Shown here one piece after another: positions 17,173 to 26,291 of a stretch of 64,000 bases of DNA; within the stretch, counting starts at the first letter, position 1; each line of letters opens with the position of its first letter. Source of the stretch: Euzebyella saccharophila (GTDB lineage Bacteria; Bacteroidota; Bacteroidia; Flavobacteriales; Flavobacteriaceae); the NCBI RefSeq assembly GCF_014855495.1, contig NZ_JACYFJ010000008.1:113184-177183 (forward strand), in the 5' to 3' direction. Under the pieces are notes generated by a model. That model worked only from the letters and a program-made list of their open reading frames with translations, was not told the origin of the DNA and searched no databases. The position numbers and the translations under genes are program-made.

Positions 17173-17559
17173 ATGACATTAGAAGAAAGAATAGCGAAAG
17201 CGGAAACAAGGGTTTTTAAGGCCGTATTTCCGAATACTACAAATCATTATCATACCATGTTCGGGGGCACCGCCATGCAGATGATGGACGAGATTGCCTT
17301 TATTACGGCAACCCGCTTTACGAGACAAACAGTTGTTACGGTTAGTAGTGAAAAGATTGATTTTGAAAAACCCATTCCGGCAGGAACCATTGTGGAACTC
17401 ATCGGGAAAGTAATCCATTTAGGGAATAAAAGTCTAAAGGTAAGTGTTGAGATTTTTATTGAACAGATGTATTCTGAACATCGAGAGAAAGCCATTTATG
17501 GAGAATTTACTTTGGTGGCTATTGATGAAAACAAGAAACCGGTAAGTATTAGAAAATAA
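17173..17559 (+). CDS. Acyl-CoA thioesterase (hot-dog fold, YciA/BACH type)
   Basis: This 128-residue single hot-dog domain carries the family signature MFGGTAMQMMDEIAFITATRF, with the catalytic Asp (D in MMDE), and SSEKIDFEKPIPAG. YciA-type enzymes hydrolyse short- to long-chain acyl-CoAs. It is cytoplasmic and oligomeric. The next gene starts 61 nt downstream on the same strand. Confidence 0.9.
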   Translation: MTLEERIAKAETRVFKAVFPNTTNHYHTMFGGTAMQMMDEIAFITATRFTRQTVVTVSSEKIDFEKPIPAGTIVELIGKVIHLGNKSLKVSVEIFIEQMYSEHREKAIYGEFTLVAIDENKKPVSIRK

Positions 17560-17620
17560 GGCTCAGTCGGTTTTATGTTACTTAAAATTGCTATACCATA
17601 TTGGATGAAACATTTTTGAA

Positions 17621-18673
17621 ATGGATAAGAAAAAGACCAAATGGATACTAAGAACAGTTTTATTCCTAGGTACGGCCATCTCCCTGTTCTTTGTGCCTTG
17701 GTTGTTGGTAAAAGCTTGGATCCTACCGCTGCCAGATACGGTGCAAGAGCAATTGGATGAAGCCGTTTCCCATGGTTTTGAAGGGATGGTGGTCTACATT
17801 GACCAAGCAGGAAAACCTGCTCAGTTTTATGCATCTGGTTGGCATAATCGGGAGAAGAAGATTCCGGCCAAACCACAAGCGCTATTTAAGATTGCTAGCA
17901 TTAGCAAACTTTATGATGCAGTCGCAGTGACTAAATTGGTCAATGAAGGAAGGCTATCGTTGGATAAAACCCTTGCTGATTATTTACCTGAACTTGAAGG
18001 AAGAATTGAGTATGCCGATAAAATTACCTTGCGATTAATGATACAGCACCGAAGTGGCATTCCCAATTTTACCGATGCTCCAAATTTTTGGGCAGCACCC
18101 GTTGGCTATCAGGAAAGTTTGGACCTAATTCTGGATCAACCAGCCAATTTTGAACCGGGGAAAGACTACGAATACTGCAATACCAATTATTTGTTGCTCA
18201 ATAAGATTATGGATAATAAGTTGGGATACCCTAATTTTCAATTTATACAAAAGGAGGTTTTAAAACCGTTGAAACTTGAAAATACTTTTGGTTCTCTTAG
18301 CGAAGTTGATTTGGAGAGAGTAATGAGCGGCTACCATGTGGGGCACCCAGATGATTTAAAAGCGGACGATTATGGCATGCTCGCCACAGCGGAAGATGTG
18401 GGTGTTTTTGTCCGAGCTTTAAATGATGGCTCCCTTTTTAAGCCGGGAGAACAGGAAATATACGCTACTGTTTATGAATATGAACACTCGGGTTGGGTGC
18501 CAGGATATCAAAGTTTTGCCAAGTATCATAAAGATTTGGATGCGGTAGTAGTCGCCTTTTACAGCACTACAGACCCCAAACTGTACAATTGGAACCTTTC
18601 CGAAATAATAAATAGCAGGATTGTAAAAATTTTGGAGAAGGGAGGATATACTTCATTTCAGAAGAAAATTTAG
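17621..18673 (+). CDS. Membrane-anchored serine hydrolase (beta-lactamase family)
   Basis: This 350-residue protein has a membrane segment near 13-31 (LRTVLFLGTAISLFFVPWLL region) serving as signal anchor or uncleaved signal peptide. The SxxK motif is SISK (in FKIASISKLYDAV) and the Tyr motif is YCN (in YEYCNTNYLLL). The third motif appears as HSGWVPG. It is probably a periplasmic DD-peptidase/esterase-like enzyme; the substrate is unknown. Confidence 0.82.
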   Translation: MDKKKTKWILRTVLFLGTAISLFFVPWLLVKAWILPLPDTVQEQLDEAVSHGFEGMVVYIDQAGKPAQFYASGWHNREKKIPAKPQALFKIASISKLYDAVAVTKLVNEGRLSLDKTLADYLPELEGRIEYADKITLRLMIQHRSGIPNFTDAPNFWAAPVGYQESLDLILDQPANFEPGKDYEYCNTNYLLLNKIMDNKLGYPNFQFIQKEVLKPLKLENTFGSLSEVDLERVMSGYHVGHPDDLKADDYGMLATAEDVGVFVRALNDGSLFKPGEQEIYATVYEYEHSGWVPGYQSFAKYHKDLDAVVVAFYSTTDPKLYNWNLSEIINSRIVKILEKGGYTSFQKKI

Positions 18674-18791
18674 ATTTAATATGACGCAGCGGATTTGGAA
18701 CTTCCTTCGGTAAAATTGAAGTTGTTTAGATATTTAGACCCCACTACCGATTCGGTATTGTTTATTAATTTGTCGGTTAAATAATTTTAAT

Positions 18792-19358
18792 TTGAAACAT
18801 ACTGTTATCCTTTTTTTTATCTTGCTACTATTAGCTTCCTGTCAGCAAACAAAGAAATCACCTGCTGAAAAGGTCACTCAATATTACAAGGGTTTTGATC
18901 GAGGTGATTTTTCCAAAATTCGAGAGGTAATGTACGATACACTTATCATCGTTTCCGGAGATTTTGTAACACCCTATTCGCATGAAAGTTTTAACGAGTT
19001 TTTTAAATGGGATTCCATTTTCCGGTCCACCTATAAAATTCAGGGTTTAAAACAGGAAAATGAGAAGGTCTTGGTCACCATCCGCTCGGAATCCCTCAAG
19101 TACAAATTTTTAGAAAACAATCCCTTGACCACAAACTTTGCTATAAGCTTTACTAACGGTAAAATCTCAAAAATTGAAGATTTAGGAAGTGATACGGCCA
19201 ATTGGGCCTTATGGCAATCAAAACGGGATACTTTGGTCAACTATATCAAAAAATACCGCCCGGAGCTAGATGGTTTTATAAATGACATGAGTATGAAAGG
19301 CGCACAAAACTACCTAAAAGCTATTGCGCACTATCAAAATCAAAATCGTCCGGATTAA
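18792..19358 (+). CDS. NTF2-like (SnoaL-type) lipoprotein
   Basis: From a TTG start the 188-residue protein has a lipobox LLASC, making Cys17 the probable lipid site. After that, residues about 26-140 look like a nuclear-transport-factor-2-like fold: an initial helix AEKVTQYYKGFDRGDFSKI, a segment YDTLIIVSGDFV, and strands up to NGKISKIEDLG. The cone-shaped NTF2 fold binds small ligands, but none can be named. It lies alone between terminator-poor spacers. Confidence 0.6.
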   Translation: MKHTVILFFILLLLASCQQTKKSPAEKVTQYYKGFDRGDFSKIREVMYDTLIIVSGDFVTPYSHESFNEFFKWDSIFRSTYKIQGLKQENEKVLVTIRSESLKYKFLENNPLTTNFAISFTNGKISKIEDLGSDTANWALWQSKRDTLVNYIKKYRPELDGFINDMSMKGAQNYLKAIAHYQNQNRPD

Positions 19359-19420
19359 ATTGCTTCCTCCTGCGTAGTTTTCTCAATTTTAAATAAACCT
19401 CAATATAATCAGTCATTTAC

Positions 19421-19452
19421 TTGACAACCCCTATTTTCAGATTGTATATTTG
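19421..19452 (+). promoter_or_regulatory. Promoter of queA
   Basis: TTG at 19421-19423 and, after 21 nt, TATATTTG at 19445-19452 match the Bacteroidota -33 and -7 (TAnnTTTG) consensus exactly at the -7 element. The predicted start near 19459 gives queA a leader of about 110 nt. Confidence 0.7.
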
Positions 19453-19497
19453 CAGCCGCAAAACTTTTAACACAAATCTTGATCCATAAATTCATTT

Positions 19498-19546
19498 CCT
19501 AAAAATCCACACCTTCAAGGTAGATTTTTAGGCTTCTTTATTTTTG
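19498..19546 (+). promoter_or_regulatory. Stem-loop with T-rich tail in the queA leader
   Basis: CCTAAAAATC (19498-19507) pairs perfectly with GATTTTTAGG (19523-19532). Inside, ACCT and AGGT can form a second short stem. The tail CTTCTTTATTTTT is U-rich in RNA. The structure sits between the queA promoter and its start codon, so it may be a terminator of an attenuator. No competing antiterminator or leader peptide was found. Confidence 0.5.
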
Positions 19547-19569
19547 GGTCATCACATTAATAACCAGAT

Positions 19570-20619
19570 ATGAAATTATCCAACTTCAATTTTGAGCTTC
19601 CAGACAATTTGTTGGCCGAGTATCCTGCAGAAAACAGGGATGAGTCCAAATTAATGGTCATCCACCGTGAAACAGGTAAAATTGAGCATAAAATGTTCAA
19701 GGACTTGATCGATTATTTTGATGAGGGAGACGTAATGGTTTTGAACAATACCAAGGTATTTCCAGCACGTTTATACGGTAATAAGGAAAAAACAGGTGCC
19801 CGTATTGAAGTTTTTCTTTTAAGGGAATTGAATGAGGAGCAGCGCCTTTGGGACGTATTGGTAGATCCTGCACGTAAGATCAGAATTGGAAACAAATTGT
19901 ATTTTGGTGATGATGAGACCCTAGTGGCAGAGGTTATAGACAATACCACTTCTAGAGGTAGAACCCTCCGTTTTTTATATGATGGTTCCTACCTTGATTT
20001 TAGAAGGAAATTGCGTGATTTGGGGCAAACCCCTCTTCCTAAATACATCAAAAGAGATGTAGAGCCAGAAGATGAGGAGCGTTACCAGACCATTTATGCC
20101 AAGTATGAAGGGGCTGTAGCTGCACCTACCGCCGGACTTCACTTTTCCAAGCATCTTCTAAAGCGTTTGGAGATAAAAGGTCTGGACTTTGCCGAAGTTA
20201 CCTTACATGTTGGTTTGGGAACTTTTAACCCTGTGGAGGTGGAAGATTTGAGCAAGCACAAGATGGATAGCGAGGAGTTGGTGATCGATGATAAAGCCGT
20301 ACAGACGGTAAATAAAGCTAAAGCAGAGAAAAGAAAGGTGTGCGCGGTAGGTACTACTGTAATGAGAGGATTGGAGAGTGCCGTTTCTTCAGAGCAAACC
20401 TTAAATACGTTCGAAGGATGGACCAATAAATTTATTTTTCCTCCCTATGACTTTAGCATTGCTAACTGTATGATTACCAATTTCCACTTGCCTAAGTCTA
20501 CCTTGTTGATGATGGTTTCGGCATTTATTGGTCATGACCTTATGAAAAAGGCATACAAAGAGGCTATTTTGGAACAATATAAATTTTATTCTTACGGGGA
20601 TGCCATGTTGATCCTCTAA
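19570..20619 (+). CDS. queA: tRNA preQ1(34) S-adenosylmethionine ribosyltransferase-isomerase
   Basis: QueA transfers the ribose of SAM to 7-aminomethyl-7-deazaguanine in tRNA to give epoxyqueuosine. The 349-residue protein shows the family's start [20 protein letters not shown] and the conserved [32 protein letters not shown] and [15 protein letters not shown] motifs. The start is an ATG. It is followed by a strong terminator and then rlmN. Confidence 0.95.
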   Translation: MKLSNFNFELPDNLLAEYPAENRDESKLMVIHRETGKIEHKMFKDLIDYFDEGDVMVLNNTKVFPARLYGNKEKTGARIEVFLLRELNEEQRLWDVLVDPARKIRIGNKLYFGDDETLVAEVIDNTTSRGRTLRFLYDGSYLDFRRKLRDLGQTPLPKYIKRDVEPEDEERYQTIYAKYEGAVAAPTAGLHFSKHLLKRLEIKGLDFAEVTLHVGLGTFNPVEVEDLSKHKMDSEELVIDDKAVQTVNKAKAEKRKVCAVGTTVMRGLESAVSSEQTLNTFEGWTNKFIFPPYDFSIANCMITNFHLPKSTLLMMVSAFIGHDLMKKAYKEAILEQYKFYSYGDAMLIL

Positions 20620-20653
20620 TAAATAAGAACTAGGTTATCCGTAAGGAAAGCCC

Positions 20654-20700
20654 AAAAATCCCTTCTTTAGAAAATTGATATTTAAAGAAGGGATTTTTAT
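20654..20700 (+). terminator. Strong bidirectional terminator between queA and rlmN
   Basis: A perfect 16-bp stem pairs AAAAATCCCTTCTTTA (20654-20669) with TAAAGAAGGGATTTTT (20683-20698) around a 13-nt loop. The A-run and T-run flanks make it work in both directions. It ends only 14 nt before the rlmN start codon. Confidence 0.85.
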
Positions 20701-20712
20701 ATATTACAATCT

Positions 20713-21753
20713 GTGGAAACAAAGAAGAAAGACATACGGGCGTTGACAAAGGAACAACTAAGGGATTTTTTTGTATCCCAAGGTGATAAGGCCTTTAGAG
20801 GTAACCAAGTATATGAATGGCTCTGGCAAAAGTCTGCGCATTCTTTTGAGGGTATGACCAATATTTCCAAGACTACCCGCGAAATGTTGGAGAATAACTT
20901 TGTAATCAACCATATTAAGGTAGATCAGATGCAGCGAAGCAATGACGGTACCATTAAAAATGCGGTTCGCTTGCATGATGATTTGGTGGTGGAGTCTGTT
21001 TTAATACCTACAAAAACCCGTAGCACGGCCTGTGTTTCCAGTCAGGTTGGCTGTAGTTTGGATTGTCGCTTTTGTGCCACAGCTAGGCTAAAAAGGATGA
21101 GAAACCTGAACCCGGACGAGATTTACGATCAGGTAGTGGCCATTGATAACGAAAGTCGTTTGTATTTCGACAGGCCCCTTAGTAACATTGTCTTTATGGG
21201 TATGGGCGAGCCTCTCATGAATTACAATAATGTGCTAAAGGCCATAGATATGATTACTTCTTCGGAAGGGTTAGGAATGTCCCCCAGAAGAATTACGGTT
21301 TCCACCTCGGGCGTGCCCAAAATGATTAAAAAAATGGCGGACGATGAGGTGAAATTTAAATTAGCGGTTTCCCTACATTCTGCGATTGATGAAACCCGTA
21401 CCTCTATCATGCCGTTTAACGCAACCTTTTCCCTTAAGGATTTACGGGAGGCCTTGGAATATTGGTATGCCAAGACCAAGAGCCGTATTACCTATGAGTA
21501 TGTGGTGTGGAAAGGTATCAATGATACCCAAAAAGATGCGGATGCTTTGGTAGATTTCTGTCGTTTTGCCCCTAGTAAGGTTAATCTTATTGAGTACAAT
21601 CCCATTGATGACGGTGAATTTCAGCAAGCGAACGACCAAGCATTAAACCTTTACATAAACACTTTGGAACGTAACGGTATAACTGTAACTGTAAGGCGCT
21701 CAAGAGGTAAGGATATTGATGCTGCCTGCGGACAGTTGGCAAATAAACAGTAG
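20713..21753 (+). CDS. rlmN: 23S rRNA (adenine(2503)-C(2))-methyltransferase
   Basis: RlmN is a radical-SAM enzyme that methylates A2503 of 23S rRNA (and A37 of some tRNAs). From the GTG start it has 346 residues. The radical-SAM cluster ligands are C114, C118 and C121 (GCSLDCRFC). The methyl-carrying Cys pair is C107 in TACVSS (approximate) and C339 in the C-terminal ACGQL. FMGMGEPLMNYNNV is the SAM-binding loop. The very close upstream terminator leaves little room for a promoter. Confidence 0.94.
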   Translation: METKKKDIRALTKEQLRDFFVSQGDKAFRGNQVYEWLWQKSAHSFEGMTNISKTTREMLENNFVINHIKVDQMQRSNDGTIKNAVRLHDDLVVESVLIPTKTRSTACVSSQVGCSLDCRFCATARLKRMRNLNPDEIYDQVVAIDNESRLYFDRPLSNIVFMGMGEPLMNYNNVLKAIDMITSSEGLGMSPRRITVSTSGVPKMIKKMADDEVKFKLAVSLHSAIDETRTSIMPFNATFSLKDLREALEYWYAKTKSRITYEYVVWKGINDTQKDADALVDFCRFAPSKVNLIEYNPIDDGEFQQANDQALNLYINTLERNGITVTVRRSRGKDIDAACGQLANKQ

Positions 21754-21875
21754 GGCTTTCCTATTTTACATTTTCTATTTTATGGGCCGAAGCCTTCCAC
21801 TAAATAGAGGACAGTTGCGAGTTATTTTCGCTAAATTTACGGCTCCCAAATATAAGGGAGTTTAAACCGAACTGC

Positions 21876-22853
21876 TTGAAAGTCGTTGCGCAAATAAAAG
21901 AGCCTGTCAACCGTGAAATGGAACTATTTGAAACCAAGTTCCGTGAGGCTATGTCTTCTAAAGTGGCGCTCTTAAACAGGATAACCTATTATATCGTAAA
22001 CCGGAAAGGGAAGCAAATGCGGCCCATGTTCGTTTTTTTGACCGCCAAACTACTAAGCAATGGCGAGGTCAATGAACGTACGTATCGCGGTGCTTCCGTA
22101 ATTGAACTGATTCATACGGCCACTCTAGTACATGACGATGTGGTTGATGAGAGTAGTAAACGCAGGGGTTTTTTCTCCATCAACGCACTTTGGAAAAACA
22201 AGATTGCGGTATTAGTGGGAGATTATCTACTTTCAAAAGGCCTCTTGCTATCCATAGATAATGAGGATTTTGATTTGCTGAAGATTATTTCCGTTGCCGT
22301 TCGGGAAATGAGCGAGGGAGAATTGCTTCAGATTGAAAAAGCCCGAAGATTGGATATCACGGAAGAGGTTTACTATGATATCATCCGCCAAAAAACAGCT
22401 ACCCTAATCGCTGCTTGCTGTAGCTTGGGAGCTTGTTCCGTAAAACCAAACTCCCCAGAGGTGGAGATTTTTAGAGAGTTTGGGGAATTGTGCGGAATGG
22501 CCTTCCAAATCAAGGACGATCTCTTTGACTACGGAGAGGCAAAAATTGGTAAACCTACCGGAATTGATATCAAGGAGCAAAAAATGACACTTCCGTTGAT
22601 CTACACCTTAAATAATTGCTCCAAAGAAAAAAAACGATGGCTCATCAATTCCGTAAAAAATCATAATAAGGATAAAAAACGGGTTAAGGAAGTCATAGCC
22701 TTCGTAAAGGAAAGTGGCGGACTCGAATATGCAGTCTCCAAAATGTTGGAGTTTAAGGAACGTGCCCTACAAATCTTGAAATCCTATCCGGAATCACCTT
22801 ATCGCAGTTCTTTGGAGTTGATGGTCAACTATGTGGTAGACCGTAAAAAGTAG
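21876..22853 (+). CDS. Polyprenyl diphosphate synthase (trans-isoprenyl)
   Basis: This 325-residue all-alpha enzyme carries the two Asp-rich Mg2+-binding motifs, DDVVD (87-91) and DDLFD (214-218), plus the GKQMRP substrate Arg region (45-50). It extends allylic diphosphates with isopentenyl diphosphate, in Bacteroidota typically to make the menaquinone side chain. The residues before the first motif are medium-sized, suggesting a long-chain product, but chain length cannot be fixed from sequence. It uses a TTG start. Confidence 0.9.
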   Translation: MKVVAQIKEPVNREMELFETKFREAMSSKVALLNRITYYIVNRKGKQMRPMFVFLTAKLLSNGEVNERTYRGASVIELIHTATLVHDDVVDESSKRRGFFSINALWKNKIAVLVGDYLLSKGLLLSIDNEDFDLLKIISVAVREMSEGELLQIEKARRLDITEEVYYDIIRQKTATLIAACCSLGACSVKPNSPEVEIFREFGELCGMAFQIKDDLFDYGEAKIGKPTGIDIKEQKMTLPLIYTLNNCSKEKKRWLINSVKNHNKDKKRVKEVIAFVKESGGLEYAVSKMLEFKERALQILKSYPESPYRSSLELMVNYVVDRKK

Positions 22854-22899
22854 CCTTTTTTCCAAATTTCGGTAATTTTTTTACGCCTCAGGCAACCTT

Positions 22900-23505
22900 A
22901 TGGTAACTTCCCGCGTCTATCTTTATAGAAGCAACCAAGGAAATTTGAAAATTATACCTTTTTATACCAACGAGAAGCAGCTAATTCGCAAGTCGATTTC
23001 CGGAAATCGGAAGGCCCAACAGGCGCTGTATGAAAAGCATTCGCCCTTAATGCTGAGTATCTGTAGACGTTACGTGAAAGACATGCAGTTTGCAGAAGAC
23101 GTAATGGTGAGCGGTTTTGTAAAGGTTTTTAAATTTCTGCCGGAGTATAGGTTTGATGGAAGTTTTGAAGGTTGGATGCGTAGGATCATGGTAAACGAGA
23201 GTATTTCGTTCTTACGGAAAAAACAGTTTGTAGTTTTTGATGATGCCATGATTATGGATACCGCCGAAATACATCAGGAGCATTCTGACGAAGAGGTAGC
23301 GTACATTCAAAATTTAATTGATGGACTACCGGATGGTTATCGCGCCGTATTTATGCTGTACGCGGTTGAAGGGTATAAACATCAAGAAATTTCCAGTATG
23401 CTAGGCATTTCTGAGAGCACTTCCAAATCTCAATTGTTCAAGGCGAGAAAGTGGCTTCAAGAGCGATTAAGGAACCATAAACAAATAGGTTATGAACAGG
23501 AATAA
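22900..23505 (+). CDS. ECF-type RNA polymerase sigma factor
   Basis: This is a sigma-70 family factor of 201 residues, or 186 if it starts at the in-frame TTG at 22945 (FYTNEKQL follows). Region 2 spans about 35-105 (LYEKHSPLMLSICRRYV, DVMVSGFVKVFKFL). Region 4 near the C-terminus is a helix-turn-helix with YKHQEISSMLGISESTSKS. The next gene overlaps by 14 nt and looks like its anti-sigma factor, so the two probably form an envelope-sensing pair. Confidence 0.88.
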   Translation: MVTSRVYLYRSNQGNLKIIPFYTNEKQLIRKSISGNRKAQQALYEKHSPLMLSICRRYVKDMQFAEDVMVSGFVKVFKFLPEYRFDGSFEGWMRRIMVNESISFLRKKQFVVFDDAMIMDTAEIHQEHSDEEVAYIQNLIDGLPDGYRAVFMLYAVEGYKHQEISSMLGISESTSKSQLFKARKWLQERLRNHKQIGYEQE

Positions 23506-24238
23506 TTTTGATGAGGAAATAAGGAAGAAGTTTGAGTCCAGAAGACTTACACCGTCGGCTGGAGCCTGGGACAAAATTGAAGGTCAATTAGGGAGTCCAT
23601 CGGCCCATAAACCAACTTATTATTATAGATGGGGCGTGGCAGCGGCATTTATTGCCTTTCTATTAATATCAGTACTTTACGTGATTGAAAAGGACAGTGC
23701 TACGCTGCCGGTAGAGGAAGTAGTTGTTAGGCCACAAAGGAAGGCGGAGGAAAAGGTAGACGACGTAGTTGCAGGTAGTGATGAGGGTGAAAGGGCAACT
23801 GTGAAACCTACTTTTGAACAAGTGGTGGAGATTAGTCCAGAGAAAGCATCGAAAAAGACGGAGGTAAAGCCTTTTGATTTTAAGGACGAAGAAGTAATTG
23901 CGGTCGTAGAGGAGGTAAATTTAGAGGAAAAGGTTAGTGAGCTCGACACCAACCATCTGTTGATCAACGCAAAGGTAGAGGAGTTGATAGCTCACGTGGC
24001 AATATTAGAAACGGATAAAGAAACCTTAACCGATTCTGAAGTCGATTCATTACTGAAGGAAGCGCAAAACGAGATTCTAAATTCAAAAATAACAGAATCC
24101 AGCGGTTCTGTTGATGCCATGGCTTTATTGGCCGATGTAGAAACCGAACTGGATAAAACCTTTAGAGATCAACTTTTTGATGCCTTAAAAGACCGTTTTA
24201 TAAAAGTTCGGACGGCGCTGGCAGATAGAAATCAATAA
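23492..24238 (+). CDS. Probable anti-sigma factor, single-pass membrane protein
   Basis: This 248-residue protein has an N-terminal cytosolic segment of about 45 residues (EIRKKFESRRLTPSAGAWDKI), one membrane segment near 49-65 (VAAAFIAFLLISVLYVI), and a long acidic, Glu/Lys-rich extracytoplasmic region predicted to be coiled. No zinc-finger anti-sigma motif is seen. The assignment comes from overlap with the ECF sigma gene and the topology. Confidence 0.65.
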   Translation: MNRNNFDEEIRKKFESRRLTPSAGAWDKIEGQLGSPSAHKPTYYYRWGVAAAFIAFLLISVLYVIEKDSATLPVEEVVVRPQRKAEEKVDDVVAGSDEGERATVKPTFEQVVEISPEKASKKTEVKPFDFKDEEVIAVVEEVNLEEKVSELDTNHLLINAKVEELIAHVAILETDKETLTDSEVDSLLKEAQNEILNSKITESSGSVDAMALLADVETELDKTFRDQLFDALKDRFIKVRTALADRNQ

Positions 24239-24380
24239 AAAATCAATTCATCAATTTTATCTCTATTTAGAAATGAATGGAGAGGAGTTTATTCATACCC
24301 TATAATTTTTAGCACTAGGCTTTGTCTAAAAAAAAGGGGACAATCAATCAAAAACATCATCAATTATTAAATTACAAATC

Positions 24381-25454
24381 ATGAGAATTATTGTTACTTA
24401 TTTATTGGCAGCCTGTTCACTTCTGTGCGGTTATTACTTAACCGCACAAGAAGATGAAACTTTAAAGTTTAAAATTGAGCAGTTAGAACAAAAGAAGCGA
24501 GACGTTGAGCAAACGGAACGTGAAGCCTTAAAAGAAGAAGTAGAACGCATTAACGAACAACTTAATAATGAGGAAATTAATTTTGAACAGGCCCAAAACC
24601 TAAAAAAAGAGGCTGCGGAGCTTAGGGCAAAAAATATTGAAAATAAGGTGGCTATCATTGAGAATCAGATAGCCTTATTAAAGAGAAACGGAAACTACAA
24701 TCTCAATTCTGAGACGAGTAGTGTGGAGTTGGCCATTGGTGGACGGGATGAAGAGGGAAACTTGCTTTTTGGAGTACAGTACAATTCCGGCGATCAGGAC
24801 AAAGTGGTTTATGACCGCAGAACGTACGGTGACCCAGTTATTGCCTTTGGTCTTAACAATGCCATTACCGAAGGACAGTCAATAGAAGATTCACCCTATA
24901 AAATAGGAGGGAGTCGCTTTTTTGAAATTGGGTGGGCGTGGCGAACAAGAGTATTCAAAAACAGCAATTTCTTAAGATTACATTATGGTGCTTCCTTTCA
25001 GTTTAATGGCTTAAAACCTGTGGACAATCAATATTTTGTTATGAATAATGGTAGTGCAGAACTTCAGGAGTTTGACCAAGAATTATCTAAATCTAAATTT
25101 AGGATGGATAATTTGGTGTTGCCATTTCATTTGGAATTAGGACCTTCTAAACTAGAGCGCACCAACGAAAAAATGAGATATGACATTCACAATCAATTTA
25201 GGTTTGGAATTGGTGGTTATGCGGGAGTTAATTTGGGAACGCGTCAAAAATTGAAGTATGAATTGGATGGTGAAAAGGTGAAAGATAAAATTAAAAGGGA
25301 CTATAATACTTCCAACTTTGTCTATGGCCTAAGTACATATATGGGGTTCGATAGTGTTTTGTTGTATGTGAAGTATGATTTAAACCCCATATTTAAGGAT
25401 GCCGTCAATAAGCAGCGAAATATCTCTGTTGGCTTACGCCTGGATTTGGATTAG
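24381..25454 (+). CDS. Secreted coiled-coil / beta-barrel-like protein
   Basis: This 357-residue protein has a signal peptide to about residue 23 (YLTAQ). A charged coiled coil follows (about 26-98, KIEQLEQKKRDVEQTEREAL and further heptads), then a beta-rich domain of about 250 residues with alternating strands such as FRFGIGGYAGVNLG and SVGLRLDLD at the end. This matches a pattern of Bacteroidota outer-membrane proteins with a periplasmic coiled coil. It lies 142 nt after the anti-sigma-like gene on the same strand. No function is known. Confidence 0.62.
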   Translation: MRIIVTYLLAACSLLCGYYLTAQEDETLKFKIEQLEQKKRDVEQTEREALKEEVERINEQLNNEEINFEQAQNLKKEAAELRAKNIENKVAIIENQIALLKRNGNYNLNSETSSVELAIGGRDEEGNLLFGVQYNSGDQDKVVYDRRTYGDPVIAFGLNNAITEGQSIEDSPYKIGGSRFFEIGWAWRTRVFKNSNFLRLHYGASFQFNGLKPVDNQYFVMNNGSAELQEFDQELSKSKFRMDNLVLPFHLELGPSKLERTNEKMRYDIHNQFRFGIGGYAGVNLGTRQKLKYELDGEKVKDKIKRDYNTSNFVYGLSTYMGFDSVLLYVKYDLNPIFKDAVNKQRNISVGLRLDLD

Positions 25455-25685
25455 ATTTTGTTTCATTTCCTCAGTAAACTCTTCTTCAAAGTAGACACGT
25501 TTGCAATGGGAACATTCAGCAACTATCCGAGTGGAAATTTTAAAAATTCGTATCCAAAATAAATGAAACCAATTACTGCTTTTAGAAATAGTTAAAGTTC
25601 CTAATTGTTTGCAGTGGGGGCAGGTAGTGTTGGGCAGAGGAAACTGTGCTGTTTGGCCAGGTCTGGTTCCAAAAAATAAAATCAT
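25434..25685 (-). CDS. Zinc-ribbon protein
   Basis: This 83-residue protein has two CxxC pairs, CPHC (about 22-25) and CSHC (about 58-61), spaced as in a rubredoxin-like zinc ribbon. A hydrophobic aromatic stretch (NWFHLFWIRIFKIS) lies between the pairs. It overlaps the 3' end of the convergent upstream gene by 21 nt. Small zinc-ribbon proteins of this layout are common in Flavobacteriaceae; function unknown. Confidence 0.68.
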   Translation of the reverse strand: MILFFGTRPGQTAQFPLPNTTCPHCKQLGTLTISKSSNWFHLFWIRIFKISTRIVAECSHCKRVYFEEEFTEEMKQNLIQIQA

Positions 25686-25791
25686 TTCAAAGATTTCAAT
25701 GGTTATTGGGTAAATTTAAGTAAATCACCAAGTATAGTAAAAGCACTCTTTAAATGTGCTTTTTTCTTTCACTGAGGTGCAGTTTAAAAAC

Positions 25792-26184
25792 TTACCGGTG
25801 CCGATACTCTTTTTTGTAAGGCATGAAAATATTGATCCAAATATTTCTGGAGATACGGAGAATGAGGGGTAGGGCCAAAATCATGACCGCTACGATTACA
25901 CAGTAGGTCTCGATTAAATCCAGACCTAAAATCAAGTAACAAAGGATAAAGGCTGCAGTTGCAAAAGTTAGACCAACAGGATAACTAACATACATAGCGC
26001 CATAAAAGAAGGAGGGCTCAATCTTGTATTTGGTAGTACAAACCGCGCAACGTTCCTTCATTTTGAGTGTACTTTTTAATTTGTAAGGATTTTTCTTCAC
26101 ATACATACTCTCATGATGGCATACCGGGCAGGTGCCAGTAAAAATACTATACAGTTTGGTGCCTTTTAATAATGACATATACAA
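25792..26184 (-). CDS. DUF983-family membrane protein
   Basis: This 130-residue protein has an N-terminal zinc-ribbon-like pair, CPVC (about 19-22) and CAVC (about 47-50), then two hydrophobic membrane segments near 65-83 and 90-110 separated by a short acidic loop. Cys pairs followed by two transmembrane helices define DUF983. The biochemical role is unknown. It follows the zinc-ribbon gene in the same direction. Confidence 0.8.
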   Translation of the reverse strand: MYMSLLKGTKLYSIFTGTCPVCHHESMYVKKNPYKLKSTLKMKERCAVCTTKYKIEPSFFYGAMYVSYPVGLTFATAAFILCYLILGLDLIETYCVIVAVMILALPLILRISRNIWINIFMPYKKEYRHR

Positions 26185-26291
26185 GAATTTATTATGGTAT
26201 CGTATATTTGCAAATTTAAGACCTTGTATCTTTTATTTTGTTTTAAAAATTCTCTAAAAATGGTAAATTTGAGACATTTTTTTGGTTACTT

